64,000 bases of DNA from Leishmania mexicana MHOM/GT/2001/U1103 (taxonomy: Eukaryota; Euglenozoa; Kinetoplastea; Trypanosomatida; Trypanosomatidae): contig NC_018320.1 in NCBI RefSeq assembly GCF_000234665.1, positions 62,001 to 126,000 on the forward strand, read 5' to 3'. Below, in pieces: positions 41,645 through 52,500 of this stretch. Position numbers and translations under genes: made by a program. The notes beneath the pieces were generated by a model. It searched no databases. It was not told the origin of the DNA and saw nothing but the letters and a program-made list of their open reading frames with translations. Within the stretch, counting starts at the first letter, position 1. Each line of letters begins with the position of its first letter.

Positions 41645-42133
41645 TGCCTTTCTTTTTTTTCCGCGTCACGGGATAAAGAGGGAGGCGACCTCGCCTGGCC
41701 TGCCAACGCACCAGTGTGTGTGTGTGTGTGTATGTGTGCCAGCTGTACACTCCTGCGTGCATCGCAGGTAGTGCGTCAGAGGCGGGGCACGCGATGATGA
41801 CTCGTCGAATATACTCAAGCGGAGGAGGTGCAGAGCGCCGTGACAGGTGCCGCAAAAGAAGGGGAGAGTGGAGAAAAGGGCAACATGACATGCACAAGCG
41901 CACGATGAGTGCGCATCGCACCACACCTGAGCACTAGGGCATCCCCCCAGCCCCGTGGCGAGCTACCCCACGGGGGGCACAGACGTGAATGGGGGACGCT
42001 GTTCGCTCTCGCCCTTCGGCACCCCTCGCTGCTGAGTTTCCGCAGTGCCTCTCCTCGACCTCCGTCCCATCAGTATCCGCAACTCGCGTCTCCCGACTCA
42101 CCGGCGTCCCGTTCCTGTGTGCCTTTGTTTCCT
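41645..42133. other. 0.5-kb spacer, no gene seen
   Basis: Between the STE20-type kinase and PSMD9. It contains an A/T-rich homopolymer patch at 41648-41660 and (GT)n at about 41712-41738. No gene seen. Confidence 0.6.
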
Positions 42134-44041
42134 CTACGCGTTCCGCGTGCCCTCACACGTGGCGGCGCACACATTCTTCAGCACCGTGCCGCAGAGCAGC
42201 TTCATCCGCTGCGCCTGCTTCGCCTCCGCCTCTGATACCGCTCGGGTGTAGGGAAGGTATTGGTTGTACAGAAACACGTCCCGCACCGTGCTCAGCGTCG
42301 TCGTTTCGAAGCAGCGTAGATAGAGTGGGGAAACACTCTCTACATTGTAGCCCAGCAAGTGGAGCGCTTCGGCTAGCCCATCGCCATAGGCAGCCGCGGC
42401 CGCCATTCTGGCCTCGTGAGAAGATGGCCCGTGTACCGGAGAGAACGCGGACACCATCGAGCCGACACCACCGCTGCCCGATGTGGGCAGCAGGAGTGAC
42501 GGGTGACAGTAACGGTTCGCGCTGGCCATCATGGTTGTGCTGCTGTTGCCCTCTCCCGGGTAGATGCCGTCTAGCGCCCCCTGCGCGGTCCCAGACCCAC
42601 CTACACGTGATCCGCCCCCCACGACCCCGTTTACCACGCCACCGGAGGACAACGTCGCTCCTCCTGCAGTAGCGGCGCCAAACAGACCGGAGCTAGATGC
42701 GGTTGCGCCGCCGACAGCGTCGATGCCGCCTCCACTGACGCCAGCGGGATTGGCGGTGCTGCCGCAGAACAGCGTGCGGCGACACCCGCTCAGCGCCTCA
42801 AAGGACATGTCCTCCAGGTGCAGCAGCGGCAGCAGCATCAGCCGCCCACCAAGCGGGGCACCGCGGTCACCAGCAGCAGCCCCTGCAGTCACGGCTCCTC
42901 CACCAGCTCTCGCAACTACTCGACCAGCAGCTGGCAATACTCTTCGCTGCGGCGCCACATGCTCATCAATCCACTGAGCAGCCGTCTCGTCCGTCGGGAT
43001 GGCAGCGACCCCCTCGCCTTCCTCTTCGCCCGCGCCTTCGATGGCGCCTACCACGGACGACGTCCGCGTGACTATCGTCATGGCAGACGCGTTGCTGCCC
43101 TTGTCGTTGCCGTCCCGCTTCTCATCCATGGATCGGCGCCGCGTGAGGAGCTGCTCCACAACTGCGGCCATCTCCTCTTGCGAGGCGACGGCAGAAGGAT
43201 CGACAAAGGGGTCCATCAGCATCGTGGCCGCAGAGGGGCGCAGCTCCTTGTCCTTGGTGAGCAGGCGGCGGATGAACATGTTCATCTGCGGCGACCAGCG
43301 CTCCTTGGCCTGCAAGGTTGGCGGATCGTTGAGAGGGATGAAAAAGACGGCGCGGGCAATGTGCATGCCAAGGTACGGCGGCTGCCCCTCTGCCAACTCG
43401 ATCGTGGTAATCCCCAAAGACCACATGTCGGCGCGGCTGTCGTAGTCCTTCTCCATGAGGGCCTCCGGCGCCATCCAGAGCGCCGTGCCGATGAAGGAGT
43501 TGCGCCGCGACAACGTGTGCTTGAGCTCCGTGCTAACGCCAAAGTCCGCCAGCTTCACCTGGCCGTTTTTGGTGAGCAGCAAGTTGCTGCCCTTAATATC
43601 GCGATGGATGACGTGACGCTCGTGCAGGTAGCGCAGGCCGAGCAGGGTCTGGCGGCACACGTACGCGATGAGCGGCTCCGAGAGCGGGCGGCGCAGCAGA
43701 TCGTATGCCGTGTCCACGGAGCCGCCCTCGCAGTATTCCATGACGATCCACAGGACCCCCATCGAGTAGTACGTGCCATAGAAGCGTACGATGTTTGGGT
43801 GGTCGCACACCTGCAGGATCTCCACCTCCTTTACAATGGTGTCCAGGTCCTCCTTGTCCGTGTCGCTGAGCGGGACCTGCTTGATAGCAACGATGTCGTC
43901 AGTGGCGCGGTTGCGGGCCTTGAGAACGACACCAAAGTTGCCGATGCCAACGCTTTCCATAATATCGAACAGTTCCTTGGGATCATCCTCGCGCACGTGG
44001 ATGCGATCGAGTGCCGATGGCTTCATCATTGTGGCATTCAA
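42134..44041 (-). CDS. STE20/MST-type serine/threonine protein kinase
   Basis: A 635-aa kinase. The catalytic domain covers about residues 25-280 with all key elements: glycine loop GIGNFG (32-37), Lys54 in VAIK, Glu72 in helix C, HRDIKGSN with Asp148, DFG at 166-168, and the STE20-type activation segment FIGTALWMAPE (183-193). The IKGSN loop and GT.LWMAPE are typical of the MST/Hippo-like STE20 branch. Residues 290-540 are Gly/Ser/Ala-rich and probably disordered. The last ~70 residues (from NVESVSPLYLRCF) regain an ordered, helix-like composition and could be a docking or dimerisation element, though I cannot call a SARAH domain. The first ATG at 44041 starts the protein about 25 residues before the kinase fold. 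Substrates unknown. Confidence 0.92.
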   Translation of the reverse strand: MNATMMKPSALDRIHVREDDPKELFDIMESVGIGNFGVVLKARNRATDDIVAIKQVPLSDTDKEDLDTIVKEVEILQVCDHPNIVRFYGTYYSMGVLWIVMEYCEGGSVDTAYDLLRRPLSEPLIAYVCRQTLLGLRYLHERHVIHRDIKGSNLLLTKNGQVKLADFGVSTELKHTLSRRNSFIGTALWMAPEALMEKDYDSRADMWSLGITTIELAEGQPPYLGMHIARAVFFIPLNDPPTLQAKERWSPQMNMFIRRLLTKDKELRPSAATMLMDPFVDPSAVASQEEMAAVVEQLLTRRRSMDEKRDGNDKGSNASAMTIVTRTSSVVGAIEGAGEEEGEGVAAIPTDETAAQWIDEHVAPQRRVLPAAGRVVARAGGGAVTAGAAAGDRGAPLGGRLMLLPLLHLEDMSFEALSGCRRTLFCGSTANPAGVSGGGIDAVGGATASSSGLFGAATAGGATLSSGGVVNGVVGGGSRVGGSGTAQGALDGIYPGEGNSSTTMMASANRYCHPSLLLPTSGSGGVGSMVSAFSPVHGPSSHEARMAAAAAYGDGLAEALHLLGYNVESVSPLYLRCFETTTLSTVRDVFLYNQYLPYTRAVSEAEAKQAQRMKLLCGTVLKNVCAATCEGTRNA

Positions 44042-45587
44042 TAGCTGGCGTGCGTGTGTGTCTGTGTGTGTGTATGTGTGTGGTCAGTCTTAGTAGGCGG
44101 GGGGAGGGGAGCAGAGAAAACAGAGCGAATGAACGGTGTCCAGCGGCTTCATGTATGTGCGCAGCGAGAGAGTCCGTCAGCCCACGTGTGGAGAAGGGGG
44201 GGTAGTGGGGAGGTGCAGACAGGCCTTGTCTTACCCCCTGCCCTGTTATCAACACCACCTCACACACACACACACACGCACACACAACAAGCGTCTCCCT
44301 CTCCCCCTCTGTACGACCCTGTACACACCCTCTTGCACCGGGAAGATGCGGATATGGAGTACGTCGGGTTCACCGCCTCTGAGGCAGTAACTGCGCAGAG
44401 GCGGTACCGGGATGGGTCGTGGATGGTGGCGAAGAAGGCGACGAGGTTGAGAAACAGAAGTAGATAAAGGTCGGAGCGAGAGAAAGGGGTGACAGCGATC
44501 CTGTCTCCTGTCAGGCGGCACAACGCCATGTGTGTGTGTGTGTAACGCAGCCCGTCACTGGTCGGCCCTAGCCTTCTCCCTCCGGCGAGAAGTGGTCCAC
44601 GCTTTCGCTGACGAGGGCCTCGGCGCTTGTCTCTCTCCGTGCGTGGTGATGATGGTGATGGTGGTGGTTACTCGGCGCGTGCGACTCTGTGGGTGCATCG
44701 GTGTTTGATGGCTAATCATCGAGTCAGGACGGCTCGAGGACGAACGTAATGTGGGCAGAGCGCTGCAGATGACGGATGTGATACCTCAGGCTCCAGCGAG
44801 GGAACCATGTGGCAGCAATATCCGCAAGAGCGCCCCGCACCCCTCACCGGGCGTGGCAGAAGCGGAAGGACGCCGAAGAGGCACGGTGGTACGACGAAGG
44901 GTCTGGCATCCCTGTCACCTTCCACGCCGCTTCGTGTGGGGACGCCCCCCCCACGTGCGTCGCTGTCGCTGACCGGCACATCCGCTAGCATCGGTTGGCA
45001 TCAGTAAGTAGAGGGGGAAGGGGCCGATGGGGATGGCTTGACAGGCTCACCACAACCCGCCTCACCTGTGTGCGACGGAGGGAGGCCGAGCCCTGTGGTG
45101 AAGGCCGTCACGGCAACGAACACAACCCCAGCCAAAACCAGTAAAGGGAGCACCACCGTACCGAAAGAAAAACGACAACAAGCGATCCGCCACCAGTGGC
45201 GCGGCTCCGGGCGACACGGCGGTGGGGACAGCAACGCAGAACAACAACGTTGCGAGAGGGGAGAAGCACGCGGAAGATGCACAAGAGAAGTGGATAGGGA
45301 TAACTGAAGGAAGGGCAGGCACAACTCGCCCGTGAGCTGCTCTGTTCTTCATTGGGGGGGGGGGTCACCGCATAGAGCGGATGCACACGGGCGCGTGGGC
45401 ATCGGGATGCCGCGGCACGTGCATCTTCCGCCAGCGTGCCTCACGGCCAGCGCCACCTTCTTCCCTTCCTCCTGCTCCGCTTGGTTCCTCCCTTCGCTTC
45501 CCTCTCTGCTGTGTGTTGCTTAGTCGACAGAGAGTTTTTAAGGGAGCTACGCGCTGGTGCAGGCACGCATGCGCCAACATCTCGCTC
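44042..45587. other. 1.5-kb spacer, possible retroposon relic
   Basis: Between TRM5 and the kinase. It holds (CA)n at about 44262-44285 and an 11- to 12-G run at about 45353-45364. The segment of roughly 44580-45000 has low microsatellite content and reads like a degenerate short retroposon, which is a weak call. A 107-codon frame at 45001-45324 encodes one hydrophobic helix and is discussed as a finding. Confidence 0.5.
44089..44112 (-). promoter_or_regulatory. Putative trans-splice acceptor of the STE20-type kinase mRNA
   Basis: On the coding strand a pyrimidine run (44096-44112) is followed by TACTAAG. The AG lies at 44090-44089, giving a predicted 5' UTR of about 47 nt before the ATG at 44041. 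This is the usual layout for spliced-leader addition. CA-rich sequence follows inside the UTR. Confidence 0.4.
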
Positions 45588-47690
45588 TTACACCTTATCT
45601 GCCTTGGCCCTCTTTGCGGCTTGCTCCACCCCCTCCTCCGCGAGTGGGCTGGCTGTCTCTGCGTGAGCTCCTCCCGGCTCTTCCTCTTGGCCGGGCCACG
45701 AGGCGAGCAGGTTTTCCCAGAAGGCTGGCGGCAGTGTAAAGCTGACGCACATCATTCGCTTCGTCGGCGCGACGTCCCGCACCATGAGCGTCTCCTCGAT
45801 ATTCTCCGGTGGGAGAGTGTAGCCGAGGTTCACCTCCACTTGCCGCACGGCGTCGGCGATGAGGTCTTCGGCGGCTGAGAAGCAGTACACGTGGAAGAGG
45901 GTGCGGCGGTCGATGGCGTTGGGATCGACGTGGGCCGGCAAGTCATTCCACCGTGCGTTCACCACCGCTGCGGTAGACGCGTTGCACCGCTTCCCGCTAG
46001 CGGGAGCATAGGTACTCGAGGGTGGCTGGAACACGTCGAGGAACTCGACTGCAATGGCTGGCAGGTTCATGGTCACGTGGCGGCGGCCGGTGCAGCGGTG
46101 TCCTGGGAACGACGCAGCTGCCGCCCTGGTAACGCTGTCAAAGAGCACCGAGTTCAGAAAGTCGCGCCCGTCCATGTTGAACACATGGAGGGAGTTGGCG
46201 GGCAGGTGGTTAAGCTCCGCGTTCACCTTCATGTACTGCGCTGCCACCGGGTTGAGGTCGTTGGCGAAAACCTGCACGCCCTTCTTTGCTGCAGGCACGG
46301 CAAACGGGCCCACGCCGGCCATAACGTCGAACAGCATGTCCCCGGGCCTCATCCGATCCACCAGCCGCGTGTGCTCAAAGCTCAGGCGCGAGTTCCAGTA
46401 GACGCGATTGTACGGCACGCGAAAGCTGCAGCCATGCTGGCGAACCGTTGCCGTCAGCAGCCGATGGATTCGTGCCTCGGCAAGGGAGTAGGTGGGCGAC
46501 AATGCCTCCAGCGCAATCACCTGCCTCTCTGCCGCCGTCAGCGAGCCCTCAGCCTCAGCAGAGTCATCGAGGTCGGCACCCGCTACACTATTTCCGTCAA
46601 CGCCATCCGTACGACGGCGCAGCCCAATGACGTCCATTTTGAATTCACGAAAGACGCTGCTGATCGCGTCCACCTTATTCACCACCACGCTCACTGTCTC
46701 GTTGCAGTCGAGGATGACCTGCCCAATGATGTCCGCGTACGGCAGATGCGCAGCGGAGAGGTTGACGTGGGCGATGTGCCCGACTTGCTCAAAGCCGCTG
46801 AGCGCCACGAGGTCAGCATGCTCGCGGAGGGGCAGCACCATCGAGAGCAGCTCCGACATTGTGTAAGCCTGGTAGTTGAGCTCCACCGCACGAAGGGCGA
46901 AGGTCGCCTCCACCGCACCAGTATACGACGCTCGCCTCTTGCTCGAAGGTGGCGGCGGTGCCGCAGCCGCACGAGGCAAGCCCTGCGGCTGCTCGCTGCC
47001 GTCCTCGTCCTCCGTGAGACTTACCGAGGAGGGGCCCCCGGCGAGGCGTTCATGGAGCTGCTGAAGCAGGTCAGCGGCTTTTCGGGACAGTTGACCTTCT
47101 TGCACGGCGGCCTCTAGTTGCCGGGTGACGTGAGAGGCGACAACGGCGGCACCAAGTAGAAAAACAGGCGTGCGGTGTTGGGCCGCCGAGGCGGGGTCGG
47201 GCCACAGCTCTGTAGCCTTGAGGACTGTTGGGTCCAGGAGGCACATCTTGCAGCGCCCCTCGAGGAGAGCCGGCTGAGCAGGAGTCGACGACGAGTTGCT
47301 CGTGGCAGCGGTGTCTGAGCTGTCTCGGATGTCGCCGTAGGGGGCAGCGCTGATGTTGCTGATACTGTTCCCGTTGGCGGTGCCCTCTGCAGGTGCGAGG
47401 TACTCCACGCGCACCTTCGATTCGGCGGAGTGCCCTTGACCACCTGGGACAGAGCACACCGCCACAACATCAAAGACGTTGCGCACGCTGCGCCGACGGT
47501 AGAGCTTGCCGCGCAGAATACTAAGCAGAGCACCAGACGCTGTGAGGGGCCTGTACACGAGCGCCGCAAGCTCGATCGTTGAGTTGACCTTTTCACGGTA
47601 GCTGTGCGGCGCCGACCTCGACTCCGCTGTTGAATCACTTTGCCTCGCCGACATGAGTGGCAGGACCAAGCAGAAGGCGTCCCTGTGCAC
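45588..47690 (-). CDS. TRM5: tRNA (guanine37-N1)-methyltransferase TRM5
   Basis: A 700-aa Trm5, which methylates G37 next to the anticodon with S-adenosylmethionine. The class I Rossmann methyltransferase core spans about residues 425-690, with motif [11 protein letters not shown] (455-464), NDLNP (477-481) and [12 protein letters not shown] (541-552). The family's upstream elements are GHIAHVNL (304-311) and [18 protein letters not shown] (338-355). It is about 200 residues longer than yeast Trm5, with low-complexity inserts at 85-145, 217-255 and 358-392. Two starts are possible. The ATG at 47690 adds a short hydrophobic lead, and the ATG at 47654 starts at MSARQS. In T. brucei Trm5 is known to act in both nucleus and mitochondrion, so alternative starts could matter for targeting. 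Confidence 0.93.
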   Translation of the reverse strand: MHRDAFCLVLPLMSARQSDSTAESRSAPHSYREKVNSTIELAALVYRPLTASGALLSILRGKLYRRRSVRNVFDVVAVCSVPGGQGHSAESKVRVEYLAPAEGTANGNSISNISAAPYGDIRDSSDTAATSNSSSTPAQPALLEGRCKMCLLDPTVLKATELWPDPASAAQHRTPVFLLGAAVVASHVTRQLEAAVQEGQLSRKAADLLQQLHERLAGGPSSVSLTEDEDGSEQPQGLPRAAAAPPPPSSKRRASYTGAVEATFALRAVELNYQAYTMSELLSMVLPLREHADLVALSGFEQVGHIAHVNLSAAHLPYADIIGQVILDCNETVSVVVNKVDAISSVFREFKMDVIGLRRRTDGVDGNSVAGADLDDSAEAEGSLTAAERQVIALEALSPTYSLAEARIHRLLTATVRQHGCSFRVPYNRVYWNSRLSFEHTRLVDRMRPGDMLFDVMAGVGPFAVPAAKKGVQVFANDLNPVAAQYMKVNAELNHLPANSLHVFNMDGRDFLNSVLFDSVTRAAAASFPGHRCTGRRHVTMNLPAIAVEFLDVFQPPSSTYAPASGKRCNASTAAVVNARWNDLPAHVDPNAIDRRTLFHVYCFSAAEDLIADAVRQVEVNLGYTLPPENIEETLMVRDVAPTKRMMCVSFTLPPAFWENLLASWPGQEEEPGGAHAETASPLAEEGVEQAAKRAKADKV

Positions 47691-49526
47691 GTCGGTGTTC
47701 TCGCGCGTGACACACGTGCGCGTGTGTGCTTGTCCGGATTGAAACGGCGGGCGGCGCGGAGAAGTGGCACCGCACCCAATTAGTAGAAAGACGAGGAAAA
47801 AGTCAGCGCAGAGTCAAGAGGGAGGGCAGCGACGTGCCGAGCCGAGCATGGCTACGATCATCGCCAGAGCGAGTAGAGCAGACAACGGCGTCTGCGCAAG
47901 CATGACGAGCGCGTACACAGGTCAGCACCGCAGACAGAGGGAGAGAAGGACTCTGAGACACTAGTGCAGCCGGCGTCATCCTCGACGACGCGGAATGGGG
48001 CCGTTCACCGCATCTTTCACCACCCCCACGCCACCAACCCTCTTCTTGCGTCGCCCTCCTCCGCGGTGCGTGCGCATTGCCTTGTCGCGCTTCACGATCC
48101 TCTGCGCAACTGCCGCCCCGCGGCACGTTGGCTTTCATGCTTCCCTCTCCTCCTCGTCGTCCTCCTCATCCTTTGCGATCATTGGTGCAGAAAATAGGGA
48201 AGGTGGCGATGCGTACGGGGGAGGGGGAGGGGAAGGGGACCTTACGTCGGGGATTCTATTCACCAGCCAAGACGGAGTGCGCCAGAGGCACACAAACACA
48301 CACGCACACACACAGTGCTACAGGGACGCGGCAATCAATAAAGGGGTGCTCTACAAGACGAGCAGGAAGAAGTGGGGCAAAGGCGCACTGCGGCGTGGCG
48401 CGGCGTAGCGACGTCTGTCACCACCACCTGGAAAGGATACCCTCACCCCAGCTTGCCCGCAAGGGAGGACGGCAGCGGGTGAAGAGAGGGAGTATGGGCC
48501 GTGTGTGCTGTATCGCGTGTGGCGTCATCATCACCTCCTGAGCCACTGCCGCAACACGGCCCTGGTCCGCTCTCGCTCTCTCTCTCGCCAAAGCTCACCG
48601 TCCACCAATGGCACGCATCACGCGCGAGCGAATCGCGCGGCCATGGCAGCACCGCTTGCTGTAACGTAGGAGGCCGTTTGGCCGTGCACGCCAGAGTACT
48701 CACGCGAAAGGCAAGAGCCGGAGAAGACGTGAGAGCAGCAGACAAGTCGAGCTGAAGAGGACGGAGTCTGCAGCAGTCTACGAGCTCTGCGACAACCATC
48801 ATGGCGGATGCGGAGCCGTGCGGCCCGGTAGGTGGGGGAGGGGGCTGTAAGAAAAACAATGATTCGGGTTACAGGGGTGAGCCGGAGACGGCAGGTTCTA
48901 CGAAAGCAAGCTAGATGTAAAGTGAGCGACCGCCAACGCGCACGCACAACGAGGGCGCGAAGGTGATGTGGGACGAGAGGCCCTTGAGAGCACTCCCCAT
49001 CTTGCCGAGTAGGCACACATGCAGACGCACGCGGAGGCATGATGGTCAGGGAAAACGCGGCAGCATCGGGCGGCGGGCGGACGTGAAGACATTAGACGAA
49101 ACACGGGCAGAAGAAATACGCAGGCAACCCCCGAGAGCGCACACGCGCACAGCGAAGAAGAAAGACGCGGAGCTCGCCGCCCCCGCTGGCAGGCGCCCAT
49201 CCCCGATTACACCCCCGTCACGCAGAAATGGGGGGGGGGGGGGGGGAACGCGCCAACGAAATGGCAAAGCGATCGAAGGAGCCGCTGAGGAGAGCAGAGA
49301 CACCATCAGCAATGCTCCCTGATAAGCAGGCGCGCGTGCCTCCTCCTCCCTCCCCCTCTCCCTCTCCCCGACAAAGGAGAGACAAAGACACGGAGAACAG
49401 AGACATGCACAAGCACGGACAGACACACGCGGTGTGCACCCCTTTGGTGGTTTGCTCCAGCGCCGCTCTTCTTCACTTCCCTCTTGCGTCTGCGGGTGTG
49501 GGCGTCTTTCTTCCCCACCCACCCCC
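47691..49526. other. 1.8-kb spacer, no gene seen
   Basis: Between the FHA/BRCT gene and TRM5. It includes a 17-G run at 49230-49246, a (CA)n tract at 48292-48315 and purine-rich stretches near 48218-48238. The frames here are microsatellite-derived. No supported gene. Confidence 0.6.
49230..49246 (+). repeat. 17-G homopolymer run
   Basis: The longest G-run of the window, giving C17 in the precursor RNA about 280 nt downstream of the FHA/BRCT stop codon. Its exact length is likely to be uncertain in any assembly. Confidence 0.9.
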
Positions 49527-52500
49527 CTAGAAGGCATTCATGCGCTGCGATGGCCCGGCCTGGGCTCTGGCGGTGGCGGAGGTGAGCCGCCTTTGCTGCG
49601 GGTGCAGCACAGTACGTGTGCCAAGGGCGGAGCAGGCACGGGTCAGCACCGATGGCACCTTGCAGTTCACTGCCTTGTAGCAGGACTTGACCTTGCTGAG
49701 GGCGTATTGGGATTTCTGCCACACTTGATGACACGCGGCGCGGGTGCTGGCGGTGCTGTACATGGCCGGTATGTCAGGGTAGGTGCCGTTGACGTAGTAC
49801 AAGAATTGCAACACGCGCTCCACCCCGTCTTCCAGCGTCTGCCTGCTCGGGGAGTCCATGTAGGTTTGCCGCACCACGCACCGCGCAGTCCGCTCCGCGT
49901 CACTTACGAAGCTGTCCAGGAATTCGCTCATGAAGCTCTGGCAGTGCGAGTGCAACTCCTTGTTCATCTTCAAGTACGACTCTACCGTCACATTATTCGT
50001 GGTAGCCCTGGCTGAGTTGACACTGCCGTTGCGCAAGCCCGGAACCGGTGCCGCCACGGAAAGGTTCGACAACGCCGTCGCGGCACATGATGCTCCGTTG
50101 CATTGGGTGGGGCTGCCGCGCCGCGCCGAGGCGCCACCCCTGCGGCCCTCCCTCAAGTCACCAATGCTCGCCTTGTGCGCCGTGCCATCGTCGGTGGCGA
50201 GTAGCGACCAACTGTGCGGCACGCTGTCCTGTGCCTGGGCAGAGCGGCTGCGTGGTGCGCTGCTGGAGAAGCGCGGGGTCATGAGACGACGCGGCGTGGC
50301 CATCTCCCGCATCTGCGAGCTGTCATAGCGTTGAAAGGAAGACGACGCCCACCGTGCGGAGACGGGGCGGGCGGCGGCACCGGGCAGTTCCCGGCTGTCA
50401 TTGCAACGAGATTCGCCCCGAACGGCGCTGCGTTGGCGGCCCTCTGCGGGCTCAACGTGACAAGACAGAGAACGTTCAAACTCGCGGGTGAGCGACATAC
50501 GCCGCGCTGACGCGGATCCGATGCGCACCGCTTCGACGCGCTGCCGCGGCGGCGACACACACACCTTCGATCCGGTGGGCACGACAACATCGTGCTCCGG
50601 CGTCGTGCACCGCTCGCTGCCGTGATGGCTCCCACTGCGGACGAGGTCGAGAGATGGGTTCAGCCGCACAAGGCCACAGTGGTGTGCTGAAGCTGGTGCA
50701 CTGGCCAAGCGCTGCTCACCGCGGCGGATGGAGAGGGGTGGATGGGCCGCCTCAGGGCCCTTGCCGATCGCGTTTCCGTTCATACGTTCTGTATGCTTCT
50801 GTTTTGATGGCGCAGGCTCGCCCGCCGGTGCTTCGACGGCGGGTGCGGCTGGCGCAGGGACGCTCTTCGGCTGTCCTGCGCGGTGAAGTACCATCACGGC
50901 GCCAGTCGTGTTCCCTGTGGAGCCGGCTGCAGCCGGGGGGGTGGAAGACGATGACGTCAGCGGGGGTACGGCGCCGTTCGCTGCTGAGCTCTCGGTATCC
51001 TCGGTGTTGCTGCCGTGGCGGCATGCCCCACGCGCAGAGTTGCACCGCCGCTCCGCAGAGCTTACATGCGGCCGCCGCTGGGGCCGCTCGTCATGTGTTG
51101 CAGATGCCGGGTGGCCGCGAGCACTTTCGGCCGCGGCAGTGCCAAGTGGCTGCAACGCCGAGCCGGTACGGGAGAGCGAGCGCACCACCCCCGCACCCCT
51201 CAGCGGGAGCATCGTAGTGGAGTTGCCTATACTGGAGCGACGCAGACCACCGCTCGTGCGGCGGGTGAACGAGGCTGCGCCGCGGCGGTGCCATTGAGGA
51301 CCCTCCGCCTCCTCCGCCTCCAGCACGCCGCCGGTGCCGTTGTTGGTGCTCTCCTCCTCGTCGCTCTCTTCGCCACCGTTACGCTGCCGGGCTGAGAGCG
51401 AGAACGGGTGCGAGTTGCGCCGGGCAGTATTGATGCGCAGCCGCTGCGGCGCCGACGCCGCGTTCGGGGCGATTGTCGCCGCAGTCGCTGACGTTGCAGA
51501 GGTAGACCTGTCTTCGCATCGTAAGGCGGTAGTGGCACCGCCGCTGCCGACGCCACAACCGGCTGACGACGACGCGGTTGTCGCCACTGACGTCAGCAGA
51601 GAGAGGGTGGGTGAGGTAGCTGTATCCTCCGCGTGGCTAGTCCCGCTCAAGTGCGCTGATGGCGGCACCACAGAAGCGGACGTGGTGGCTGGGGCCGCAC
51701 TGTCACGAGACGGACCTGCAGAGACGCTGTTCGAGCTTGTCTCTCGAGCTACCGACGCACTGTCAGCGCTATGAACGGAGTGGAGAGAGCTGGCGGGATT
51801 AGGACTGGCACGCCGAGAGCCGTTGCAGCTCTGCACGTCCCCAGTCAAGTTCACCGTCGCCGCTGCCGTCGGGGCGGTATCTTTGTCTGCCCGACCTGGT
51901 GAGCTGCCGATGTTGAAGGAGGGCTCGCGCGAGCGCCTGGCAAGGACCGGTGCCCGGTCGATCATCACCGCTGGTGATGGCGACACGTTAGCCGGCGACT
52001 CCGACACACGGGTGGTGCTTCCCCGGTTTCTCGCCGAGCTCGAGCCGGTGAACGTCCCGCTTCGCCTGAGCAACGGGGCAGCATCCGCGGACGACGGCGC
52101 GGCGTTGGCCAGCAAGTCATCGGCGGTGCGCTGGAGGTAGCGCGACCCGGGCTTCGCGTTCAGCTCCCTGAGGTCATTGCGGTAAAGCGTGAGGTGCACG
52201 TTCTCCTCCGGTATGAGGCAGACGCCGTACTTGTACATGGTGAGATAGCCGCAGATGACGGGGCGTGCGTGCTCCGTCGAGAATACCCCACAACCACCGC
52301 CGCGCTCGATGACCTCGTCGGACACACTGCGGAAGTCCGCCTCACCAACGAGCACGACGGTGGTCAGCGGGAACGGTGGTGAGGACGACTGCCGCAAGCG
52401 CCATGCGTCAACGGCATCCAGCGCCACCGCCTCTACCGTGCCCCCAAACAGGCGCAGCACCTCACTATAGGTCTCCCCCAGAGAACTCTCGAGGAACACA

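Noticed and set aside
42818..44044. 408-codon plus-strand frame
   Set aside because: It is fully antisense to the STE20-type kinase and has no protein-like features.
45891..47117. 408-codon plus-strand frame
   Set aside because: It is antisense to TRM5, whose motifs are clear on the minus strand.
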